A DNA stretch of 47,284 nucleotides from an uncultured Pelagibacteraceae bacterium (GTDB lineage Bacteria; Pseudomonadota; Alphaproteobacteria; Pelagibacterales; Pelagibacteraceae). The translations under genes were made by a program, and so were the position numbers. The stretch is from positions 1 through 47,284 of the forward strand of contig CACFGT010000012.1 of assembly GCA_902565935.1 (NCBI GenBank). The letters are read 5' to 3'. Of this stretch, positions 25,143 through 31,504 are shown piece after piece (position 1 is the stretch's first letter; each line of letters starts with the position of its first letter). The notes beneath the pieces were generated by a model. It searched no databases and was not told the DNA's origin. It saw only the letters and a program-made list of their open reading frames with translations.

Positions 25143-25658
25143 ATGAGTAAAAAAAAAGAAATTAAAAAGACAACCTCTAATATAACTCCAAGAGTTGAAA
25201 AAAGAATAATAGAACTACATCAAAAAGATAAATTAGGTGCGCAAGCTATCGCTGATCAATTATCAAAGGAATTTACTATTAAATTTAGTAGAGCTCCTAT
25301 CGGTAAAAGATTAACTAAACTAAAAAAAGAGGGAAAAATTAAAACTATTCCATACAAAGAAAGACAGGCTTCAAAAAATATGAGGGGACAATATTATGGA
25401 AAAAAAAGAAATACGTATTTAGATATAAGGCCTATTACAGATATAGATAGAAAGACTCGAGATTTATCAACAGGTAAGCTTAAATATAATATTCCTATTG
25501 ATGCGAAATTTAAGGTCGACTTTAAAAATCCAACAGCGAGTGGTGCAATCAAAACAAAAATACCAAAAGAATTTTTAGGTATTCAATATTTTAGAACTAA
25601 AAAAGATGCTATAAGGGCTATTACTAAAAACCTTAAAAGAATAAATAATGATAATTGA
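25143..25658 (+). CDS. Unrecognised 171-aa basic protein with N-terminal helix-turn-helix
   Basis: Residues 15-55 (VEKRIIELHQKDKLGAQAIA and following DQLSKEF) look like a resolvase/GcrA-type helix-turn-helix with a KEGKIKTIPY wing-like turn. The rest is Lys/Arg-rich and has no motif I recognise. A DNA-binding role is inferred only from this. It is divergent from the RecB-like nuclease with a 42-bp spacer, so the two might share control. It ends the accessory block next to hisG. A small possible membrane-peptide gene overlaps its last 11 bases. Confidence 0.6.
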   Translation: MSKKKEIKKTTSNITPRVEKRIIELHQKDKLGAQAIADQLSKEFTIKFSRAPIGKRLTKLKKEGKIKTIPYKERQASKNMRGQYYGKKRNTYLDIRPITDIDRKTRDLSTGKLKYNIPIDAKFKVDFKNPTASGAIKTKIPKEFLGIQYFRTKKDAIRAITKNLKRINNDN

Positions 25659-25767
25659 GGTCCTTATAATTATAGCTTTAATGATTGGTATTTATGCGGT
25701 GATAAGAAATATAGATATAATTAAAATTATTTTAAATTATTGGAAAGATTTAATTTTTAGAAAGTAA
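25648..25767 (+). CDS. Possible 39-aa single-span membrane peptide
   Basis: Starts with ATG inside the end of the 171-aa gene and runs MIIEVLIIIALMIGIYAVIR, then a short basic tail ending FRK. About 17 hydrophobic residues followed by Arg fit one membrane span with a cytoplasmic C-terminus. A start overlapping the previous stop suggests translational coupling. It overlaps the 3' end of hisG by 18 bp on the other strand. In DNA this AT-rich a hydrophobic short reading frame can arise by chance. It resembles type I toxin peptides and small stress peptides only in general shape. Confidence 0.35.
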   Translation: MIIEVLIIIALMIGIYAVIRNIDIIKIILNYWKDLIFRK

Positions 25768-26451
25768 TTTTACAAATTTTTTAACTTCTCTTTTTTTAAT
25801 AGAATTCTTATTAGAGCATAAAATAGCTGATGAATTTAATATTACTCCATCATCTTCTAATAACTTCAAATTATTTGCTTTTGCAGTATCAAAGCTAGTT
25901 GCAACGTCTACTACTAAATCCGCTTTTCCCAACCTTGGAGCTGCTTCAGTTGCACCCTCACTACCAATTATTTCTACCATATTAATTCCACGCGATTTAC
26001 ACCATTGCTCTGTTAGAAGTTTAAACTTGGTTGCTATTCTCATTAATCTCTTCTTTTTATAAAAAAATTCCCATGAAACCTCCTCAAGATCTGTAGGATT
26101 AACAGTATCCAACCAAAATGTAGGTAGCAAAACACAAAGTTGACATTGACCAAAATCATATTTTTTTTCAATTGAAATTCTTGATTGTATATTTGGTTCT
26201 GAATTTTTAAGTAAATCAAGTGCACCTATACCAGCATCAAGCACGCCTGTTCCAACAGACTCAATTATTTCCTTAGGACTCAGAAACCATATACGTACAT
26301 TTTGAAATTTTTTATCTTTAATATAACCAAATAAGTCTCTTTCACCTGATTTTTTATAAATCTTTAGTTTATTTTTTTTAAATATCTTTTGCGCACTTTC
26401 CATCATGCGTCCCTTAGAAATTAAACCAATATTTACAAAATCACTTTTCAT
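25750..26451 (-). CDS. hisG: ATP phosphoribosyltransferase catalytic subunit, short form
   Basis: First step of histidine synthesis: joins ATP and PRPP. It is the short form (233 aa) that needs HisZ, encoded just upstream with a 4-bp overlap. SKGRM, FLSPKEI, RMRIATKF and SEGATEAAP match the alphaproteobacterial family. The PRPP loop that normally reads TTTGATL, with the phosphate-binding TG-x-T, is TSFDTA (185-190), and the GVTGEDL stretch reads GIGALDL (74-80). These are unusual losses in a metabolic enzyme, so activity is open. The ORF is intact and the operon is kept. Its end overlaps a possible small ORF on the other strand. Confidence 0.85.
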   Translation of the reverse strand: MKSDFVNIGLISKGRMMESAQKIFKKNKLKIYKKSGERDLFGYIKDKKFQNVRIWFLSPKEIIESVGTGVLDAGIGALDLLKNSEPNIQSRISIEKKYDFGQCQLCVLLPTFWLDTVNPTDLEEVSWEFFYKKKRLMRIATKFKLLTEQWCKSRGINMVEIIGSEGATEAAPRLGKADLVVDVATSFDTAKANNLKLLEDDGVILNSSAILCSNKNSIKKREVKKFVKLLSKN

Positions 26452-27485
26452 ATGGTTAGATTAACTGCAGCACCAACAGCTTCAGTTTTTTTATATCCTA
26501 AATTTCTTAATAAATTTGAATATCTTCCACCTGATATATAAATCTGAGGTTTTGATTTTGATTTTATCTCAATACTAAATACCATATTAGTATAATAACT
26601 TACATTTCTTCCAAGATCTGAGACATAAAAAACTCTTACATTGTTTATATTATTTTTATAAATTGGAAAATAATCGTCGCTGATAACTAAATTAATCTTA
26701 TTCTTTTTAAAAAAATTATTTAAAACATTTGAAGCATTCTCAATATTGCATTCTATCTTTAAAAAGTTTTTGATAATTTTTACATCTTTTTTTGAAGACT
26801 CGTCACGAGGTGACTTCATTTTATTATCAAATCTCTCAAGAATCGATTTTAAACTGCGTCCACCATAAACTTCCTCTTGATTAAGCTTTCTAAGCTTGTT
26901 GGCCAATAGTTTATCCCTAACTACTTTTTTTTCATCAATATCATAATTTGTTTCAAGTTTTTTTAATAACTTATTAAAATAATCTTTTCTAAAAAAGTGA
27001 CGAACTAATCTATCTTTGTATCTTGAGCTTAAGTTTGGTAAACGATTAATTAATGATACAAATATTTCTAAATTACCAATTTTTAATTTACATCCCTTAA
27101 ATTTTGTATTCTTTAAAATTTTAAGTGAAGTTTCTATAATCTCTTTGTCATCTTTGTGCTTTTCTTTTGAATTGAATATTTCCCAACCAAATTGAGAAAT
27201 TATTGGTAAATCCTTATTTTTTGTAGGTTTACGATATGCCAAACCACTATAAAAATATTTTTTTTTTAAATTAGTTTTTTCCTCAGCAAACTTTAATGCT
27301 GCAGACAAGCTTAGATCAGGACGAAGAGAAATTTCTTGGAAATTCTTATCATAATAAGAAAACATATTTCTTCTAATATCACCACTTCTTTTAAGAGCCT
27401 TCATAGAAGGAATAACATGACTTAACTCTATCTTCTTAAAACCTCTGGATTTAAGAATTTTATCAAAAGAATTTTTTAACTTCAT
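26448..27485 (-). CDS. hisZ: ATP phosphoribosyltransferase regulatory subunit
   Basis: Catalytically dead HisRS paralogue that forms the hetero-octamer with short HisG and gives feedback inhibition by histidine. Class II synthetase fold features: ISLRPDLSLSAA near residue 53, YSGLAYRKP near 80, LGRNVSYYTNMVF near 295 and SGGRYSNLLRNLG near 320. The 345-aa length is normal. It overlaps hisS by 23 bp at its start and hisG by 4 bp at its end, so hisS-hisZ-hisG is one operon. The HisZ motif GRYxxLL is kept, although the corresponding motif in hisS next door is not. Confidence 0.9.
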   Translation of the reverse strand: MKLKNSFDKILKSRGFKKIELSHVIPSMKALKRSGDIRRNMFSYYDKNFQEISLRPDLSLSAALKFAEEKTNLKKKYFYSGLAYRKPTKNKDLPIISQFGWEIFNSKEKHKDDKEIIETSLKILKNTKFKGCKLKIGNLEIFVSLINRLPNLSSRYKDRLVRHFFRKDYFNKLLKKLETNYDIDEKKVVRDKLLANKLRKLNQEEVYGGRSLKSILERFDNKMKSPRDESSKKDVKIIKNFLKIECNIENASNVLNNFFKKNKINLVISDDYFPIYKNNINNVRVFYVSDLGRNVSYYTNMVFSIEIKSKSKPQIYISGGRYSNLLRNLGYKKTEAVGAAVNLTI

Positions 27486-28854
27486 TTACTAATTTTTCTT
27501 TTGGGATCGAAATTTGATTCTCTCCTTTAATTCCTTGGAGATTTTTAATCGTGATCGTATTGTTGTTAAATTCATTTTCACCACAGATAATAGCTAAAGA
27601 TAGACCTCTTTTAGATGCATATTCGAGTTGTCGAGAAAGTTTTTTCTTTGAGTCTAAATAAATTTCTGAACTAATATCATTGTCTCTTAGAGCTTTTAAA
27701 ATTTCATAATATTTATTTAAATTTTTTTCTTCCATCACACAAATCAGCACTGGTTTTTTTTCTTCAATCTTAATATTATTTTTTTGTGAAAGCGCCCACG
27801 CAAGACGATCACTTCCAATAGAGACGCCACATCCAAGGAATGAATCTCCCTTAAATTTAGTAATTAAATATTCACCACCACTGCACATAGCACCTGGATC
27901 AATTACTTTCCCCTTTGAGTTTTTTACCTCGAATTTTAAATTAGTTTCAATTACATTTCCCGTATACATATCCATTCCACGTACGATTGAACTATTAAAT
28001 TTTACTTGATCTGCGTATTCTCCATAGCTTAAGACTTCTAATAGTTCCTCCAGTTCTTTAACTCCCTCATTAGTTAATGGATTATCAATTTTTTGTCTGA
28101 GTTCCTTGATGTCTTTAATCTTTAAAAAATCAATAACTTTAGATGATTGATCATCATTCAAATTAGCACCTTTGACAACTGCTCCGCTTTGGTCACGCCT
28201 TTCTTTTTTAAGTAAATCTTCGACACCTTTAAAACCAAACCCAGGTTTATCTAGTTTGTCGATTGCTCTTAAAACTTTCTGTTTTTGATTTTGATCAACA
28301 ATTTTTAATTGGTCCATTAAACCTTGAACAATTTTTCTATTACTTACATTAATTACAAACTCTGATTTTTTTAAAAATTCGGTGAAAATGCTTCCAATGA
28401 TATAACATAAATCTGCATTAGCTTGCTTAACTTCAAAATTTCCAATGATATCAACATCACATTGTCCAAAAGATTTATACCTATTACTTCCTGGCTTATC
28501 CCTTCTAAAGACGGTACCAATCTCATATCGCTTATATGGATTTGGTAAATCCATATAATTTTGTTTATAAAAATTAATTAATGGTTGAGATAAATCATAT
28601 CTCAAGGAAACTTCATTTCCCTCATCAGAAAAAGTATAAATATCTGACATTGGGTTTTCCTCATCCTCTGATAAGGAATTGCCAATTATTGAGCTGAATT
28701 GCATAGGACTAGTCTCTAAAGGAGAATAACCAAATTTAATAAAGTTTTGCTCAATTACCTCTAGTAATCTCTTTTTTACAAGTAAAGAGCTGCCCCATTT
28801 ATTTTGAAATCCTTTTGGAAGATCAGCTTCTAATAATTTAATTTTTTTGTTCAT
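27463..28854 (-). CDS. hisS: Histidyl-tRNA synthetase, divergent histidine-site motifs
   Basis: Class II synthetase charging tRNA-His. Kept: SLRYDLS near 83-89, motif 2 VFRRDKPGSNRY (115-126), VNVSNRK-like histidine contacts, and motif 3 SIGSDRL (345-351). Changed: the histidine A motif VRGLDYY reads VRGMDMY (291-297), and GGRYDGL reads GGEYLIT (326-332). The motif 2 loop RDKPG resembles the alphaproteobacterial type that pairs with a tRNA-His lacking G-1. A tRNA-His gene with matching oddities lies 29 bp upstream on the same strand, so synthetase and tRNA may be cotranscribed and co-diverged. The 463-aa length is normal. Confidence 0.88.
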   Translation of the reverse strand: MNKKIKLLEADLPKGFQNKWGSSLLVKKRLLEVIEQNFIKFGYSPLETSPMQFSSIIGNSLSEDEENPMSDIYTFSDEGNEVSLRYDLSQPLINFYKQNYMDLPNPYKRYEIGTVFRRDKPGSNRYKSFGQCDVDIIGNFEVKQANADLCYIIGSIFTEFLKKSEFVINVSNRKIVQGLMDQLKIVDQNQKQKVLRAIDKLDKPGFGFKGVEDLLKKERRDQSGAVVKGANLNDDQSSKVIDFLKIKDIKELRQKIDNPLTNEGVKELEELLEVLSYGEYADQVKFNSSIVRGMDMYTGNVIETNLKFEVKNSKGKVIDPGAMCSGGEYLITKFKGDSFLGCGVSIGSDRLAWALSQKNNIKIEEKKPVLICVMEEKNLNKYYEILKALRDNDISSEIYLDSKKKLSRQLEYASKRGLSLAIICGENEFNNNTITIKNLQGIKGENQISIPKEKLVNEVKKFF

Positions 28855-28883
28855 TTAATTAAGACGCTTTTCTGAACGTCTCG

Positions 28884-28957
28884 TGGTACATTAGGTAGGT
28901 TACGCTCCTACGACTTCGGATCCACAAACCGACGTGATACTATTTCACCACTAATGC
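28884..28957 (-). tRNA. tRNA-His(GTG), divergent D- and T-loops, no encoded G-1
   Basis: Reverse complement folds as a cloverleaf. Acceptor GCATTAG pairs with CTAATGT (one G-T), followed by A73 and an encoded CCA (28884-28886). The D-arm is GTG/CAC, the anticodon loop TTGTGGA has GTG, and the T-stem GTAGG/CCTAC is perfect. Oddities: the T-loop is AGCGTAA instead of TTCRANN, the D-loop has AG where G18-G19 should be, and position 31-39 is T-T. The base before position 1 is T, so G-1 is not encoded, as in the alphaproteobacterial clade that lost it. A 5-bp hairpin (28862-28881) lies between it and hisS. Confidence 0.8.
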
Positions 28958-29011
28958 ATAATAGTTTATTTTATATTATTTAATGTGGAATTAAAATTAT
29001 AATATGTATGA

Positions 29012-29128
29012 TTATCTGCCAGCAGCGCCAGCGTGAAAATGATGAGAATGTACACCCCTATTAGTTCCTCTAAGAGCTATTCTTTGAGTACTTTTGAATG
29101 TATTTAATTTATTTTCATTTTTTTCCAT
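29012..29128 (-). CDS. Small 38-aa ORF with His-rich tail upstream of tRNA-His and hisSZG
   Basis: Reads MEKNENKLNTFKSTQRIALR, then a tail GTNRGVHSHHFHAGAAGR with four His in six positions. A Shine-Dalgarno-like AAAGG lies 8 nt before the ATG. The last codons are noticeably GC-richer than the surroundings, which suggests selection on protein or RNA. It lies between the cspA terminator and tRNA-His on the same strand. It could be a conserved small metal-binding peptide or a histidine leader peptide for the downstream hisS-hisZ-hisG genes. No strong terminator hairpin follows it, which weakens a classic attenuation model. The rest of this roughly 370-bp gap between hisS and cspA holds only tRNA-His and the terminator. 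Confidence 0.5.
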   Translation of the reverse strand: MEKNENKLNTFKSTQRIALRGTNRGVHSHHFHAGAAGR

Positions 29129-29175
29129 ATTCAGCCTTTTAGACAAATTTATTACTTTTGCAACCTATAAATTAA

Positions 29176-29213
29176 AAAGGACGTTTATCCATTTTCTAGA
29201 TTAAACGTCCTTT
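29176..29213 (-). terminator. Rho-independent terminator after cspA
   Basis: TAAACGTCCTTT (29202-29213) and AAAGGACGTTTA (29176-29187) form a perfect 12-bp stem with a 14-nt loop. Read on the minus strand it is followed by T residues, 15 bp after the cspA stop. This is the clearest intrinsic terminator in the window and separates the infA/cspA transcript from the His-rich ORF and tRNA-His. Confidence 0.9.
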
Positions 29214-29227
29214 AAATTTTAAAACAG

Positions 29228-29439
29228 CTAGTCAACTTTCTTTAAATTAACAGCTGAAGGTCCTTTGGGTCCATCCTCCAGAGTAAACTCGAGCTTATCG
29301 CCCTCGTTTAAGTACCTCATTCCGGCCGCTTTGACGGCCGATGCATGTACAAACGCGTCTTTCTCTTTATCCTCTCGTTCAATGAACCCAAATCCTTTTT
29401 TCCATTGAACCACTTGACGGTCCCACGTAATGTAGTCAT
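29228..29439 (-). CDS. cspA: Cold-shock protein, needs a -1 shift to be read in full
   Basis: Cold-shock RNA chaperone (one OB fold). With a GAGGAAA Shine-Dalgarno, the ATG at 29439 starts MTTLRGTVKWFNGKK, the normal N-terminus. The rest, GFGFIERE (RNP1-like), DAFVHASAV (RNP2) and the tail to VD, is in the -1 frame. Joining them at the A_AAA_AAG heptamer (29401-29395) gives exactly a 70-aa Csp with GKKGFGFIE. Without the shift, the zero frame stops after 40 codons at 29317-29319. Alternative start GTG at 29413 would lose the first strand and has no ribosome site. It may be programmed frameshifting, transcript slippage on the six A, or an assembly error. Codon use is more GC-rich than the neighbours. 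Confidence 0.85.
29377..29410 (-). promoter_or_regulatory. Slippery heptamer in the loop of an 8-bp inverted repeat (cspA)
   Basis: On the coding strand GTTCAATG (29410-29403) and CATTGAAC (29384-29377) are perfect complements with an 18-nt loop holding A_AAA_AAG in the zero frame. A second, GC-only stem, CGGCCG (29335-29340) with CGGCCG (29323-29328), lies about 55 nt downstream. Slippage by one base at AAA-AAG restores the cold-shock reading frame. A_AAA_AAG is the heptamer used by E. coli dnaX. The flanking repeats are seen directly; their role is inferred. Confidence 0.5.
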
Positions 29440-29518
29440 TTTGGTTTCCTCACATTTGTTACTTAATTAATTAAAATTTAATAATAAAAATTTTGAAATG
29501 CAAGATGAAACTTTGTGG

Positions 29519-29595
29519 TGGTGGCCGAAACGGGATTTGAACCTGTGACACACGCCTTTTCAGGGCGCTGCTCTACCGGGCTGAGCTATTCGGCC
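29519..29595 (-). tRNA. tRNA-Phe(GAA)
   Basis: Reverse complement gives a full cloverleaf. Acceptor GGCCGAA/TTCGGCC, D-arm with AGCTCAG...GAGC, anticodon loop CTGAAAA (GAA), T-loop TTCAAAT, and A73 with encoded CCA. The T-stem ACAGG/CCCGT has one A-C mismatch in the middle. It starts 5 bp after the infA stop on the same strand and is followed 80 bp later by cspA, so infA, tRNA-Phe and cspA could be one transcript processed by RNases. Confidence 0.93.
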
Positions 29596-29600
29596 GTTTT

Positions 29601-29816
29601 TTATCCCCTAAAGATAATTCTTCCTTTAGTAAGATCATAAGGAGTCATTTCCACAGTTACGGCATCGCCTTGAAGGACACGTATTCTGTTCTTGCGCAAT
29701 TTTCCTGCCGTATGGGCGGTCACTGTATGACCATTCTCTAATTTCACTCTAAACATTGCGTTTGGCAAAAGATCAATTACTTTACCTTTGAATTCAAGTA
29801 GATCTTGTTTTGACAA
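29601..29816 (-). CDS. infA: Translation initiation factor IF-1
   Basis: OB-fold factor binding the 30S A site. [40 protein letters not shown] and [17 protein letters not shown] match the family closely. The 71-aa length is standard. It lies between hisD (2 bp upstream) and tRNA-Phe (5 bp downstream), so it belongs to the murA-DUF2948-hisD run; infA behind hisD is a known alphaproteobacterial order. Motifs are fully kept, unlike several amino-acid enzymes in this window. Confidence 0.97.
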   Translation of the reverse strand: MSKQDLLEFKGKVIDLLPNAMFRVKLENGHTVTAHTAGKLRKNRIRVLQGDAVTVEMTPYDLTKGRIIFRG

Positions 29817-29818
29817 AT

Positions 29819-31105
29819 TTATTTTCTCCTTATTCTTTTTATGATTGATTGAGCATGACCCTCTAATCCTTCATAGTTTGCAAGAGTTATAGCTGATGGT
29901 CCAAGAGTTTCAATACCCTTTTTTGATAAATTTATATAAGAAATTTTTTTAATAAATTCTGAAACACTTAATCCACTAGAGTATTTACTTGTCATATTAG
30001 TTGGTAATATATGATTTGTTCCAGGCACTCCATAATCTGTCATAGCCATTACAGCATATTTACCTAAGCAAACAGATCCTGCATTTCTAATTTTTGAGAT
30101 AAAAGATTTGTAATTTTTTATATTCAACTCTAAATGTTCAGGTCCTATTTTGTTTATTACCTCAATTATTTTAACATCTGACGGAATATACATAAGTATC
30201 CCGTTATTAATTAAGCTTTTTTTTGCAATCGAAATTCTTGGTATTTTCTTTAATTGCTCAGATATTTCAAATTTAATCTCTTGAAGTATTTTTTTGTCTT
30301 TAGCAATTAAAATACACTGAGCAAGTATATCATGTTCAGCTTGTCCAATAAGATCACTAGCTATCCATTCAGGATTAGAGTATTTATCACAAACTATAGT
30401 TACCTCAGATGGACCTGCTGTCATTGCCTCAATTCCAATGTCTCCAAATACTTCTTTTTTAGCTGCTACAACATAAGAATTTCCTGGACCTACAATTTTA
30501 TTAACAGGTTTAATTTTTTTTGTTCCATAAGCAACTGCTGCGATTGCAGATGGTCCACCAATTGAATAAATTTCTCTAATATTACATTTTTTTGCAGCAT
30601 ATAAAACTGCTGGATTAAGTTTTCCTTTATAAGTAGGATTAATCATAACAATTCTTTTTACACCAGCAACCATTGCAGGGATTGCACTCATTAAAACTGA
30701 TGATGGATAAGAAGCAGAAGACCCTGGAACGTATATAGCTGCAGACTCTAAAGGAATATGTTTATATTGAATCTTATTTTTAAATTTATCAACATATGAA
30801 ATATCCTTAAACTTTTGTAAAGAATGGAATTTATAAATTCTATTATAAGCAAGATCTATAGCCCTCTTTACTTTTTTATCTAAATTTTTGATTGTTTTTG
30901 AAATTTGTTTTTTCGATGGTACTAATTTTGAATTTCTATTAAATCTCTTTTCATATTTAATTAATGCTCTGTCACCATTTTTCTGGACATCTTTTATAAT
31001 ATTAGTAACTGATGTAGAACTATTTTTAATTTTTCTTTTTCTTAGTTCTAATAAATTATTTAATTCAGTTTCAAATTTTTTTTTATTACTACTTAATATT
31101 TTCAT
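29819..31105 (-). CDS. hisD: Histidinol dehydrogenase
   Basis: Two-step NAD-dependent oxidation of histidinol to histidine, with zinc. [28 protein letters not shown] (zinc/base residues Gln and His), PEHLEL and GTNHILPT are present. Two near-invariant spots deviate: GGAQAI reads GGPSAI, and GIDMIAGPSE reads [11 protein letters not shown]. Length 428 aa is normal. It is separated from the hisSZG group but points the same way. It is tightly packed between DUF2948 (3 bp) and infA (2 bp). Its place next to murA and DUF2948 is usual in alphaproteobacteria. Confidence 0.95.
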   Translation of the reverse strand: MKILSSNKKKFETELNNLLELRKRKIKNSSTSVTNIIKDVQKNGDRALIKYEKRFNRNSKLVPSKKQISKTIKNLDKKVKRAIDLAYNRIYKFHSLQKFKDISYVDKFKNKIQYKHIPLESAAIYVPGSSASYPSSVLMSAIPAMVAGVKRIVMINPTYKGKLNPAVLYAAKKCNIREIYSIGGPSAIAAVAYGTKKIKPVNKIVGPGNSYVVAAKKEVFGDIGIEAMTAGPSEVTIVCDKYSNPEWIASDLIGQAEHDILAQCILIAKDKKILQEIKFEISEQLKKIPRISIAKKSLINNGILMYIPSDVKIIEVINKIGPEHLELNIKNYKSFISKIRNAGSVCLGKYAVMAMTDYGVPGTNHILPTNMTSKYSSGLSVSEFIKKISYINLSKKGIETLGPSAITLANYEGLEGHAQSIIKRIRRK

Positions 31106-31108
31106 TAT

Positions 31109-31504
31109 CTATTTTATTTCATTTTGATCCTCTAATCTAACCTCAATAGTTTCGGTAATCAGAGATATATAAGCATTGTCTTTAAAAATTAAATTTATTT
31201 CATAATCATCTTTATTTTTTAAAAAGTCTATTGCTATTAATTCTAGAGTTAATTGTAAATCTTTTTGATTTATATTTTTAGATTTTACTTTATCAACAAA
31301 TTCGAACTTACAAATACTGTTTATCTTTTTTTTATCATCTCCTGTTTCTAAACTTTTTCTCTCTAAAGAAATCAAAAAAATTTTATTTGATTGAAGATAT
31401 TTAATATTTGAGATCTTTATTTTAGCTCCAGAACAGCAAGCTGAGATCGTTTGTAGACCTTCATTATCATTCGCAATAATTTTGGCTAGATATCTTTTTT
31501 CCAT
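31109..31504 (-). CDS. DUF2948 family protein
   Basis: A 131-aa protein of unknown function known from alphaproteobacteria, nearly always between murA and hisD, as here. No signal peptide or membrane segment is visible. Beta-rich sequence such as KIFLISLERK, CKFEFVDKVKS and EINLIFKDNAYISLITETIEVRLED fits the family. It shares the last base of murA's reading frame region (31504) and ends 3 bp before hisD, so it is translated within the same operon. The position is the main support for the call, and the length agrees. Confidence 0.8.
   Translation of the reverse strand: MEKRYLAKIIANDNEGLQTISACCSGAKIKISNIKYLQSNKIFLISLERKSLETGDDKKKINSICKFEFVDKVKSKNINQKDLQLTLELIAIDFLKNKDDYEINLIFKDNAYISLITETIEVRLEDQNEIK

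Noticed and set aside
15819..25767. A prophage
   Set aside because: No integrase, terminase, capsid, portal, tail or lysis gene is recognisable, and no flanking tRNA or direct-repeat attachment site was seen; only nucleases and a repressor-like regulator are phage-like.
28855..28957. T-box or other uncharged-tRNA riboswitch before hisS
   Set aside because: The element itself folds as a complete tRNA-His with encoded CCA; there is no T-box bulge (UGGN in a terminator/antiterminator pair).
29228..29413. Cold-shock gene starting at GTG 29413 in a single frame
   Set aside because: It would lose the conserved GTVKWFNG strand and has no ribosome site, while an ATG with a good Shine-Dalgarno and the right N-terminus lies just upstream in the other frame.
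30332..30565. Open frames opposite hisD, murA, argD and the large helicase gene
   Set aside because: They are antisense shadows within strongly supported genes, have no ribosome sites and no family resemblance.
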